DNA from: Micrococcales bacterium
Lineage (GTDB): Bacteria; Actinomycetota; Actinomycetes; S36-B12; UBA10799
Reading direction: 5' to 3'
Assembly: GCA_023252115.1 (NCBI GenBank)
Contig: JAHEXM010000113.1
Location: forward strand, 1 to 6,223
DNA length: 6,223 nucleotides
Below are positions 1-5,606 of the stretch, in pieces. Within the stretch, counting starts at the first letter, position 1, and every line of letters begins with the position of its first letter. A program made the translations under genes and the position numbers. The notes under the pieces are model-generated. The model was not told the origin of the DNA, did not search any database, and worked only from the letters and a program-made list of their open reading frames with translations.

Positions 1-1476
1 CGAGTGATCGTGCGATCGTCAAACGCACCTGTCGGTGAAGCTATCGGAACAGTCACTGGGCCCGGAACTGTCCTTGACGCGGCAGCACTGTCGGCACCGG
101 CGTTTGTCGAAGCCACACTTCGACGCAAGCAGCATGACTTTGAACTCAGCGGTGAAACGTTCCGTGTCATTGAAAGAACGGCCGACAGTACCGGGACGCT
201 TCGTTCTGAGTACGGGGATTTGGTACCCATCGTGGTCCTTGGCGATGATGGTGAACCGACTATTTGCCCAGGTCGTGATGCAACTGTCGTGGCCGGAAAT
301 CGGGTAGCGCTACTTGGCACTCCGCGCGAACTCGAAGCACAAGGATTGATATCGGCACAGAGTGCCTCGAGAACCCACGTACCTAGCGGTGCGCGATACG
401 GTCAAGCGCCTGCGCAACCAAGTTCCGGATCGGTCCGCGCACTGTTGCAAACGCTTTTTTACGGCGCTGACCGGGCGTTCAAGATCACACTACTTGCGGT
501 CGTTGCCTTGACCATCGTCGCGTCAGTCGTGATCGATATCGGCTATGTCAACTACGGCCCTGAACACATGGATGCCGTGGACGCGGTCTACACGACGGTC
601 CAGACTTTGGTCACAGTTGGGTACGGCGACTTCCCTTTTGGCGATCAACCGACCTACCTGCGAGTTTTCGACATCGCGTTGATGCTTGTTGGCACAGCCT
701 TGATTGCGATCCTGTTTGCCCAACTCACCGACTTGCTCATTAGCCGACGTCTCGCTGCGACGTTTGGTGCTCAACGAGCTGGAACGATGCGTGATCACAT
801 CGTGGTGATCGGTTTGGGGTCAGTTGGCATGCGGGTCGTCGATGAACTCCGATCACACGGCAAACGGGTAGCGGTGATCGACAACAATCCGAAGCCTCGC
901 AATGTGGCGCGTGCCCGCGCCATGAATGTTCCCGTGGTTGTAGGTGATGCAACCGAGTCCGAAACCCTTCAGGGCGTCAATCTCAAACATTCTTCTGCGG
1001 TTGCCATTTTGACCAGCGACGACCTCGCCAATATCGAAACCGGACTTGCAGTCCGAAGCCAACTGGGCGAGCGAAAAGACGCAGTCCCGACGGTTTTGCG
1101 GCTTTTTGATCGCCACCTCTCGATTACCGTTCGACAAACTTTTGGGTTCCACGATGTGCGTTCAACAGCTGCTCTGGCCGCGCCATGGTTTGTCGCCGCC
1201 GCGCTCGGGTTGGATGTGAAGACCTCGTTCACCGTGGCCGGTCAGACGGTGATGGTTGGACGCCTCACTGTCGCGGCCGGGAGCAATCTGGCCGGGCTGT
1301 CGATGTTGGAGCTAAATGCCGGCATTCGCGTCATCGCCATTGCGCGTGGCGCGGGTTCGGACTTGGAATATCCGCCTCGACGTGATGCAGTGCTCGCGCC
1401 GGGGGATCACGCGTACCTGATTGGCCCACACGAAGAACTGCTCAAGGTGTTGGTTCGGAATCAGGCAACAAGCTAG
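1..1476 (+). CDS. Potassium channel protein with RCK/TrkA NAD-binding domains, 5' end outside window
   Basis: Likely an inner-membrane K+ channel gated by cytosolic RCK (TrkA-N/TrkA-C) domains. Numbering residues from the GTG at position 4: residues 1-115 resemble the last strand of an RCK N-lobe plus an RCK C-lobe; 116-158 is a linker; 159-183 is a first membrane helix; the pore loop carries the selectivity filter TVGYGD (204-209); 218-246 is the second helix. A Rossmann fold follows, with GLGSVG at 270-275 and the ribose-binding acid Asp293, then a C-lobe at about 390-487. The frame is open to the left edge, and the first residues (IVRSSNAPVGEAIG) match the inside of the second RCK (TVLRLFDRHLSITV), so the GTG at 4 is almost certainly not the start and an N-lobe should lie upstream. 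The pore and RCK assignment is secure. Ion selectivity is inferred from the filter, and the ligand (NAD(H), nucleotide or ion) is not readable. A 110 bp gap separates it from the next gene. Confidence 0.9.
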   Translation, partial: RVIVRSSNAPVGEAIGTVTGPGTVLDAAALSAPAFVEATLRRKQHDFELSGETFRVIERTADSTGTLRSEYGDLVPIVVLGDDGEPTICPGRDATVVAGNRVALLGTPRELEAQGLISAQSASRTHVPSGARYGQAPAQPSSGSVRALLQTLFYGADRAFKITLLAVVALTIVASVVIDIGYVNYGPEHMDAVDAVYTTVQTLVTVGYGDFPFGDQPTYLRVFDIALMLVGTALIAILFAQLTDLLISRRLAATFGAQRAGTMRDHIVVIGLGSVGMRVVDELRSHGKRVAVIDNNPKPRNVARARAMNVPVVVGDATESETLQGVNLKHSSAVAILTSDDLANIETGLAVRSQLGERKDAVPTVLRLFDRHLSITVRQTFGFHDVRSTAALAAPWFVAAALGLDVKTSFTVAGQTVMVGRLTVAAGSNLAGLSMLELNAGIRVIAIARGAGSDLEYPPRRDAVLAPGDHAYLIGPHEELLKVLVRNQATS

Positions 1477-1586
1477 GCGGCCTTGGTAACTGGTGAGAGA
1501 CCGACGTTCTTGGCTGCGAGTCTCATTCGGTAGATCGATCACACAATGGGTCTCGGGCAGCTTTGGTAGGTATCGTGGCGCTTCTT

Positions 1587-2441
1587 ATGGGAACGATGTC
1601 GAATCCATCACATGCCGCCTGGCAACGCTTGCGCAAGGGCGCAATAGCGGTAGCTCTGGCATCGGTAGTCGCATCGCTGGCAGCCTGCGGTGGCAACGTC
1701 TCTGCCGGGCCCCCTGACACCGAGCCTTATCCGATCGATAACCAGCCGGGCTGGAAGTTCGTTTTTGGTGACAATTTCGAAACTCCGGCGCCGCTTGGAA
1801 CGTTCTTGGATAAGTACGGAAGCAAATGGGGTGCGTATCCCTTTCCGTACCAAGACACTAGCCACGAGGTGCGATCAGATCCTGGCTACTACTACCCGCA
1901 AAAGACACTCTCAGTGGCAAACGGAATCATGGATGCGTGGATGCATTACGACGCCGCGTTGGGTAAATATCTAGTGGCCGCACCGATTCCGAAATTGCCG
2001 ACGATGCAATACGGGAAGTTCATTCTGCGTCTGCGCTCTGACGATATAGCCGGTTACAAAGTCACGCCATTGCTTTGGCCAGACTCCGAAAATGGAGATG
2101 ACGGCGAGATCAACCTGCCCGAGGGAACGCTAAACGGCGCCGACTTCAAGGCCTTCTACCACCCAGAGGGTGGTGCAAAGGCAGGACAAGCAGAATTCTC
2201 CACGGGGGTGAACAGTCACCAATGGCACACGTTCGAAACTGACTGGTCGCCGGGAAAAGTCGACCTTATTGTGGACGGCGAGAGCATCGGCAGCGCAACG
2301 AATAGTGTTCCCTCCAAGCCGATGCACTGGGTACTTCAGTTTGAAACCCAGATCAAAAAGACACCGCCACCCCAGTCTTCGCAAGGACACATCCAAGTTG
2401 ATTGGGTTACCGCTTACACGTACGACGGACCGGGCAAATAG
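1587..2441 (+). CDS. GH16-like (concanavalin A-fold glucanase) lipoprotein with altered catalytic motif
   Basis: A predicted exported lipoprotein. Counting from ATG 1587, a basic n-region (WQRLRKG) and hydrophobic stretch end in the lipobox L-A-A-C, with the lipidated Cys at residue 34 (codon 1686-1688). After a short Pro-rich linker the rest is one glucanase-like domain, with the blocks PGW..VF, APLGTF, MHYDA.LGKYLVA, YKV.PLLWPDS, PMHW and VDWV.AY. The GH16 signature E-x-D-x-x-E appears as E174-I-N-L-P-E179, so the two glutamates (nucleophile and acid/base) are kept but the middle aspartate is Asn176. This may lower or abolish hydrolysis; the protein could instead bind a glycan. The substrate is unknown (a beta-glucan is the family expectation). 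Start choice is uncertain: ATG 1587, ATG 1596, GTG 1575 and TTG 1563 are in frame, none has a convincing Shine-Dalgarno site, and all give the same mature protein. It is a clear paralogue of the convergent gene 9 bp downstream. Confidence 0.82.
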   Translation: MGTMSNPSHAAWQRLRKGAIAVALASVVASLAACGGNVSAGPPDTEPYPIDNQPGWKFVFGDNFETPAPLGTFLDKYGSKWGAYPFPYQDTSHEVRSDPGYYYPQKTLSVANGIMDAWMHYDAALGKYLVAAPIPKLPTMQYGKFILRLRSDDIAGYKVTPLLWPDSENGDDGEINLPEGTLNGADFKAFYHPEGGAKAGQAEFSTGVNSHQWHTFETDWSPGKVDLIVDGESIGSATNSVPSKPMHWVLQFETQIKKTPPPQSSQGHIQVDWVTAYTYDGPGK

Positions 2442-2450
2442 ATTCAGTCA

Positions 2451-3437
2451 TCAACGCGGCGCGTAGGCCTTGATCCAGTCGACTTGAACTCGCCCGTGTG
2501 AATCAGTTGGCGGCGCGGAATCGTGAACTGCAGTCTCCATTTGCATAACCCAGTGCATGGGCGTGGTCGGAACTGCATAGGTGGACTTGCCGATTTGGTG
2601 ACCATTGACCAAGAACCGCAGCAAACCATTGCGCCAGATCGTTGTGTAAGTGGTGAAGCGCGCCAAGTTCGCTCCGGACTTGAAAACGTTCTGACCGCCC
2701 GATGATTGAGCGAAGTGGGCAAATGCCTGAGGGGATGAGCCGTCGAGATCTGTTTCCGGAAAATCAACCTCACCACCGGATGGCCATTGGTCGCTGTCGG
2801 GCCACAACAGTGGAACAACTTTGTACCCGGCGCCGGCTTGAGCGCGCATGCGAATGTCGAACCGGCCGAAACGCATCGTCTGCATATGCGGCAGCAACGC
2901 GGCTACTAGGTATTTGCCAAGCGACGCGTCGTAATGCATGTCAACGTTCAACATTCCGCCGCCAACCGATGTGGTCCTGGCGGTGTGGTAAGTGCCGTGC
3001 TTGCTGGTGTCTTTCCATCCGTAGGGGTAGTCGCCGAAGTTTGTATATGTGGAATTGAACGTCCCTAGCGGCGCCGCCTTGTCGAAGCCTTCGCTGAATA
3101 CCGATCGCCATCCGGGCAGATTGCCAGCCCGTAGAGTGCGGTAGTTCCAGGCCTTGGCCTGCTTTTTCTTCTTTGCCTTCTTTTTCTTTGACTTCTTTGC
3201 CTTCACTACGGCCGGTGCGATCGAAGGCGCCGATGCGGTCACGCCTGCCGTCGAGACTGCCTGCGTGAGCGCCGCCGCTTGGGTAGTAAACCCAATCATC
3301 ATGGCAAGCAAGGCGGTCAAAACCAACCCGATCAGCGCAACGAATGAGCGGTTCGGGCGGCGTTGAAAGCCTCTGGATGACACGCCTCTTAGTCGGCAAT
3401 TAAAAGGGCCGTCTGAATGATTCTGTGCTGACTTCAC
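2451..3437 (-). CDS. Secreted GH16-family glycoside hydrolase with lysine-rich linker
   Basis: A predicted exported glycan hydrolase. Counting from GTG 3437 (328 aa), residues 20-31 are basic, 32-50 form a hydrophobic signal segment, and a plausible signal peptidase site follows TTQAAA (about residue 56). Residues 57-78 are Ala/Val/Ser-rich, 79-95 are a polylysine tract (13 of 17 Lys), and 105-328 form the GH16/concanavalin A-like domain. The catalytic motif is intact: E223-V-D225-F-P-E228, following the conserved LLWPDS block and the WP pair. Family knowledge points to beta-1,3- or beta-1,3-1,4-glucan; the exact substrate cannot be read. No lipobox is present, unlike the paralogue. Start: GTG 3437 gives a long n-region with AGCAGG abutting it. 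GTG 3383 would give a more usual signal peptide (n-region MSSRGFQRRPNR) but has AGAGG only 1 nt upstream, so either is possible. It faces the plus-strand paralogue tail to tail and is divergent from the gene cluster to its right. Confidence 0.85.
   Translation of the reverse strand: MKSAQNHSDGPFNCRLRGVSSRGFQRRPNRSFVALIGLVLTALLAMMIGFTTQAAALTQAVSTAGVTASAPSIAPAVVKAKKSKKKKAKKKKQAKAWNYRTLRAGNLPGWRSVFSEGFDKAAPLGTFNSTYTNFGDYPYGWKDTSKHGTYHTARTTSVGGGMLNVDMHYDASLGKYLVAALLPHMQTMRFGRFDIRMRAQAGAGYKVVPLLWPDSDQWPSGGEVDFPETDLDGSSPQAFAHFAQSSGGQNVFKSGANLARFTTYTTIWRNGLLRFLVNGHQIGKSTYAVPTTPMHWVMQMETAVHDSAPPTDSHGRVQVDWIKAYAPR
3153..3203 (-). other. Polylysine-coding tract in the GH16 gene
   Basis: Seventeen codons encode residues 79-95 of the minus-strand GH16 protein, of which 13 are lysine, interrupted by Ala, Ser and Gln. 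On the plus strand this is a CTT/TTT-rich pyrimidine run, unlike the GC-leaning surroundings. It lies after the signal peptide and before the catalytic domain, so it would be outside the membrane, where a positively charged segment could bind anionic cell-wall polymers or lipid headgroups. That role is inference. The near-repetitive codons could also make its length variable between strains. Confidence 0.85.
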
Positions 3438-3444
3438 CCTGCTG

Positions 3445-3483
3445 GTCGTCGCTCAATCGGGTGAGCTCACGACTAGCGGCGAC
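3445..3483. promoter_or_regulatory. Nested dyad symmetry in the divergent intergenic region
   Basis: GTCGTCGCT (3445-3453) and AGCGGCGAC (3475-3483) are inverted copies matching at 8 of 9 positions. Between them sits a perfect 10-bp palindrome, GTGAGCTCAC (3461-3470). A further alternative pairing exists between GCTCA (3451-3455) and TGAGC (3462-3466). The region lies between the 5' end of the minus-strand GH16 gene and the plus-strand cluster, where an operator or shared promoter control site would be expected. There is no T-run, so it does not read as an intrinsic terminator. I cannot assign a regulator, and no clear -35/-10 pair is visible on either strand. Confidence 0.4.
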
Positions 3484-3560
3484 TCAGCGTGACCACCACT
3501 GAGACACGCAGGGAAGGCGCCAGCAGGTACGCACGATGTGCAAGATGCGAGACTGCCCCC

Positions 3561-3842
3561 ATGTTGGCTGACGAAGCGGAACAAGTCGTAGCGGCACTGG
3601 TCGCTCAGCGGGTATTTGCACACGTCTGGCGCGGGACTGCTGGCAGCAATTACGGCGTCCGCGTAGTCATTGCCGATGGGCGAGAGGCGCTGTGGGATGC
3701 CGATGGCGCGGCTGGACTTGAGGCTCAGGTGCTACGAGACGGCGTTCTCGTTGGATTCGTCCCGCTGATTGCCGGATCGGCGGAATTCACTCTTGAGCAG
3801 ACCGTTGCCGCAATCGCTGAAGCCGATTATGGGGATGGGTAA
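3561..3842 (+). CDS. Small conserved-looking protein of unknown function
   Basis: I do not recognise a named family. From ATG 3561 the product is 93 aa, acidic, without a signal peptide or membrane segment. It starts with a likely helix (ADEAEQVVAALVAQ), continues through what look like beta strands (GVRVVIADG, EALWDADG, LEAQVLRDGVLVGFVPLI), and ends with a helix (LEQTVAAIAEADY). An in-frame GTG at 3489 would add 24 residues including a CARC pair, but that stretch uses AGA, AGG and CGA codons and looks non-coding, so ATG 3561 is preferred; neither has a good ribosome site. The stop codon overlaps the next start (TAATG, 3840-3844), implying translational coupling to the membrane protein that follows and so perhaps a related role. 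Composition and codon pattern after 3561 support it being a real gene. No function is claimed. Confidence 0.7.
   Translation: MLADEAEQVVAALVAQRVFAHVWRGTAGSNYGVRVVIADGREALWDADGAAGLEAQVLRDGVLVGFVPLIAGSAEFTLEQTVAAIAEADYGDG
3831..3835 (+). promoter_or_regulatory. Ribosome binding site of the flippase-like gene
   Basis: GGGGA lies 6 nt before ATG 3842, inside the last codons of the upstream small gene. With the 1-nt stop/start overlap this supports coupled translation and fixes the start of the membrane protein. Confidence 0.6.
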
Positions 3843-4978
3843 TGGCGGACGACACCAACCTCGAGCCCACTAACGAACCAGCAGACGAACCCGCAGACGA
3901 CGCACCGGCCAAGTCGCCATTGGCGAGCAAAGCATCGTCGGGCTCAACAGCGCCATCCGACTCAACAGCAATGCCGGCGACGTCGGCCAAGCTCGACAAG
4001 AAGAAAACAATCATCGGCGCGATTGTCACGATCATTGTCTTGGCGATTGTTTTCGCTGGGATCATCCCGAAGTTCGGCAACTACGGTGAAGCGTGGGCCT
4101 CGGTCCAAAATATGTCCCCCGGTTGGATCATTGCTTTAGGCGTATCAGTAATCGTGTGCATCTTGGTGTATCCGTTGGCCTTCACGGCAGCAGTTCCAGG
4201 TCTTAAGTACCGGCCCGGCTTTGTCATCCGCCAAACCGTATACGCGATAACGAGCACCGTGCCAGCGGGCGGTGCGGTCAACCTTGCACTTCAATACGCG
4301 ATGTTGTTTTCGTATGGAACGTCACCGGCAGTCGCTACAGCTGGTATTGCCGTGACCAGCGTGTGGAGCATCTTCATCTCGATGGCTTTGCCGATTCTCG
4401 GTGTCGTTTCACTCCTCTTCACGGGGGATGTCAAAGCCTCATACGTGTGGATTGGCCTACTTGGCGTGGCGATCATCATTGTGATGGTCATCGTGTTCTG
4501 GCTGATCCTGCGCAGCGAAAAGTCGGCCGTGAAGGTTGGGCATATTTGCGATCGGTTGGCGCGGCCCGTGACCAAACGCATGGAGAAGAAAGGCATTGTC
4601 GATGTGGTCGACGCTCACTGGCTTTGGATAACGGTGTCGAACTTCCTGGTGACGTTCACCCAATTCTTGATTCTCTATGTCGCGATCCTTGCAGTTGGCG
4701 GCACCCGGGCCAGCGGATTTTCGATCTTTGCTGCTTTCGGTGCTTTTGCGATTTCCCGCCTGGCCACTTTCATACCGGCCACCCCCGGCGGGCTTGGCAC
4801 CGTCGATGCTGCGTTGATCGGACTATTGGTTGCGTTTGGGCTTGATCAGAATGTGGCGTTGGCCGCAGACCTGGTCTGGCGCATGGCCTCATTTGTGCCG
4901 CAAGTGTTGGTTGGTGTCTGCACCGGTATCTGGTGGCGTATTCGTGAGGCCCGAAAGAACAAACTCGCTGCTGCTTGA
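3842..4978 (+). CDS. Multi-pass membrane protein, LPG-synthase-TM / flippase-like family (UPF0104)
   Basis: A 378-aa integral membrane protein resembling the membrane half of lysylphosphatidylglycerol synthase (LPG_synthase_TM, a flippase-like domain), without the C-terminal aminoacyl-transfer domain, so lipid or polyprenol-linked substrate movement is possible but lysyl transfer is not. Residues 1-50 are a hydrophilic Ala/Pro/Asp/Ser/Thr-rich tail ending in a KLDKKK stop-transfer-like cluster. Membrane segments lie at about 56-75, 95-115, 130-158 (with [10 protein letters not shown]), 165-193, 201-223, 260-285, 293-316, 320-335 and 345-365. A basic cytoplasmic loop (about 224-258, [13 protein letters not shown]) separates the two halves. 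The hallmark [11 protein letters not shown] (312-322) and the later [11 protein letters not shown] match the family pattern. The C-terminus is basic (RIREARKNK), consistent with the inside. It overlaps the upstream small gene by 1 nt and is followed 62 bp later by panD. The substrate is unknown. Family assignment is fairly sure; the function is inferred. Confidence 0.85.
   Translation: MADDTNLEPTNEPADEPADDAPAKSPLASKASSGSTAPSDSTAMPATSAKLDKKKTIIGAIVTIIVLAIVFAGIIPKFGNYGEAWASVQNMSPGWIIALGVSVIVCILVYPLAFTAAVPGLKYRPGFVIRQTVYAITSTVPAGGAVNLALQYAMLFSYGTSPAVATAGIAVTSVWSIFISMALPILGVVSLLFTGDVKASYVWIGLLGVAIIIVMVIVFWLILRSEKSAVKVGHICDRLARPVTKRMEKKGIVDVVDAHWLWITVSNFLVTFTQFLILYVAILAVGGTRASGFSIFAAFGAFAISRLATFIPATPGGLGTVDAALIGLLVAFGLDQNVALAADLVWRMASFVPQVLVGVCTGIWWRIREARKNKLAAA
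3874..3897 (+). repeat. Two-copy 12-bp tandem repeat in the flippase-like gene
   Basis: CGAACCAGCAGA (3874-3885) is followed directly by CGAACCCGCAGA (3886-3897), differing at one base. It encodes the acidic EPADEPAD part of the disordered N-terminal tail. The frame is preserved because the unit is four codons long, so copy-number change would only lengthen the tail. Confidence 0.75.
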
Positions 4979-5028
4979 GTCATACTGGACCCACGTACAG
5001 CGACCACGAGGGTGGCGTTGAGACCGAC

Positions 5029-5033
5029 AGGAG
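5029..5033 (+). promoter_or_regulatory. Ribosome binding site of panD
   Basis: AGGAG sits 7 nt before ATG 5041. It is the clearest Shine-Dalgarno site in the window and decides the panD start in favour of 5041 over the upstream in-frame TTG at 4975 and the downstream ATGs at 5053 and 5056. Confidence 0.85.
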
Positions 5034-5040
5034 TAGAACC

Positions 5041-5496
5041 ATGAACCGGCGCATGATGAAGTCCAAGATCCATCGCGCAACCGTGACCGACGCGCATCTT
5101 GACTACGTCGGCTCGATTTCACTCGATACCCAACTTCTGAAGCAAGCCGATATTTTGGTCGGCGAGCAAGTTCACATTCTGGATATCGACAACGGTGCAC
5201 GGTTTGAGACATATGCAATCGAGGGCCGCTCCGGTGAGGTGTGCCTGAACGGTGCGGCCGCACGCTTGGTGCACCCCGGAGACAAAGTCATCATCATCAG
5301 CTACGCCGATTACTCTGCGGCCGAACTCGAGAAATACGAACCCCGAGTTGTGCATGTAGACGACCAAAATCGACCGCTGAGCGATACAGCTGCACGCGAA
5401 CTGATTGGCGGACCGGCAGCCGCCGCCGGTGGAGCGACCGTGAGCGATATTTCTTCACCGCGTCCCCGACGGGGATCATCTGTTCCGCGCAGCTGA
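5041..5496 (+). CDS. panD: Aspartate 1-decarboxylase proenzyme
   Basis: Converts L-aspartate to beta-alanine and CO2 in the cytosol, supplying pantothenate and CoA synthesis. The proenzyme cleaves itself between Gly24 and Ser25, and the serine becomes the pyruvoyl cofactor of the alpha chain. From ATG 5041 the sequence [16 protein letters not shown] aligns with no shift to the M. tuberculosis enzyme, and DYVGS places Gly24-Ser25 (codons 5110-5115) exactly as in characterised PanDs. Other active-site residues are at their usual numbers: Lys9, Tyr22, Arg54, Thr57, Tyr58, with Asn70 equivalent to Asn72 of E. coli. The core ends near residue 110 ([12 protein letters not shown]). The remaining 40 or so residues are an Ala/Gly then Ser/Pro/Arg tail, making 151 aa against about 126 in E. 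coli and 139 in M. tuberculosis, by recall. No panC or coaX is adjacent. The 62-bp gap to the upstream membrane-protein gene would allow co-transcription. Confidence 0.96.
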   Translation: MNRRMMKSKIHRATVTDAHLDYVGSISLDTQLLKQADILVGEQVHILDIDNGARFETYAIEGRSGEVCLNGAAARLVHPGDKVIIISYADYSAAELEKYEPRVVHVDDQNRPLSDTAARELIGGPAAAAGGATVSDISSPRPRRGSSVPRS

Positions 5497-5583
5497 AGCG
5501 AGGGTGCCCAACAGTGTCCACAATTGGCTGACGCCCGAGTTACTCACAACGCCTCGGCGCTGACTCTTTTGTTGCACATTTTC

Positions 5584-5606
5584 TTGACACGGTCGTCTCA
5601 TGTCAA
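5584..5606. promoter_or_regulatory. Inverted repeat TTGACA-N11-TGTCAA over the DUF4192 start
   Basis: TTGACA (5584-5589) and TGTCAA (5601-5606) are perfect inverted 6-bp arms 11 bp apart, and the second arm covers the ATG at 5600-5602. It could be an operator at which a dimeric repressor blocks transcription or initiation. TTGACA also equals a consensus -35 hexamer, but a -10 at normal spacing would fall inside the gene and no TATAAT-like sequence is there, so I do not call it a promoter for this gene. Confidence 0.3.

Noticed and set aside
1494..1556. Short inverted repeats TGAGA/TCTCA and GAGACC/GGTCTC before the GH16 lipoprotein gene
   Set aside because: The arms are 5-6 bp with long spacing and no T-run or promoter context; this is expected by chance.
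2941..3399. 152-codon minus-strand open frame with a Lys/Glu/Gly-rich stretch
   Set aside because: It is the shifted reading of the GH16 gene; its charged run is the polylysine tract read in another phase.
4363..4845. 160-codon plus-strand open frame in another phase
   Set aside because: It overlaps the middle of the membrane-protein gene, which has coherent hydrophobic segments and the PATPGGLG motif; the alternative product is a Cys/His/Arg-rich mix typical of an out-of-phase reading.
3842..4978. Calling the membrane protein a full lysylphosphatidylglycerol synthase (MprF/LysX type)
   Set aside because: Only the membrane domain is present; the catalytic aminoacyl-transferase domain is missing and no downstream gene supplies it.
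4975..5040. A longer panD starting at TTG 4975
   Set aside because: It would overlap the upstream gene's last codons, has no ribosome site and adds 22 non-homologous residues, while ATG 5041 has AGGAG at 7 nt and puts the cleavage site at Gly24-Ser25 as in known enzymes.
5535..5570. Possible terminator after panD (CCGAG/CTCGG with TTTT)
   Set aside because: The stem is only 5 bp with a 13-nt loop, and the T-run is 10 nt away from the stem, so it does not meet a reasonable intrinsic-terminator pattern.
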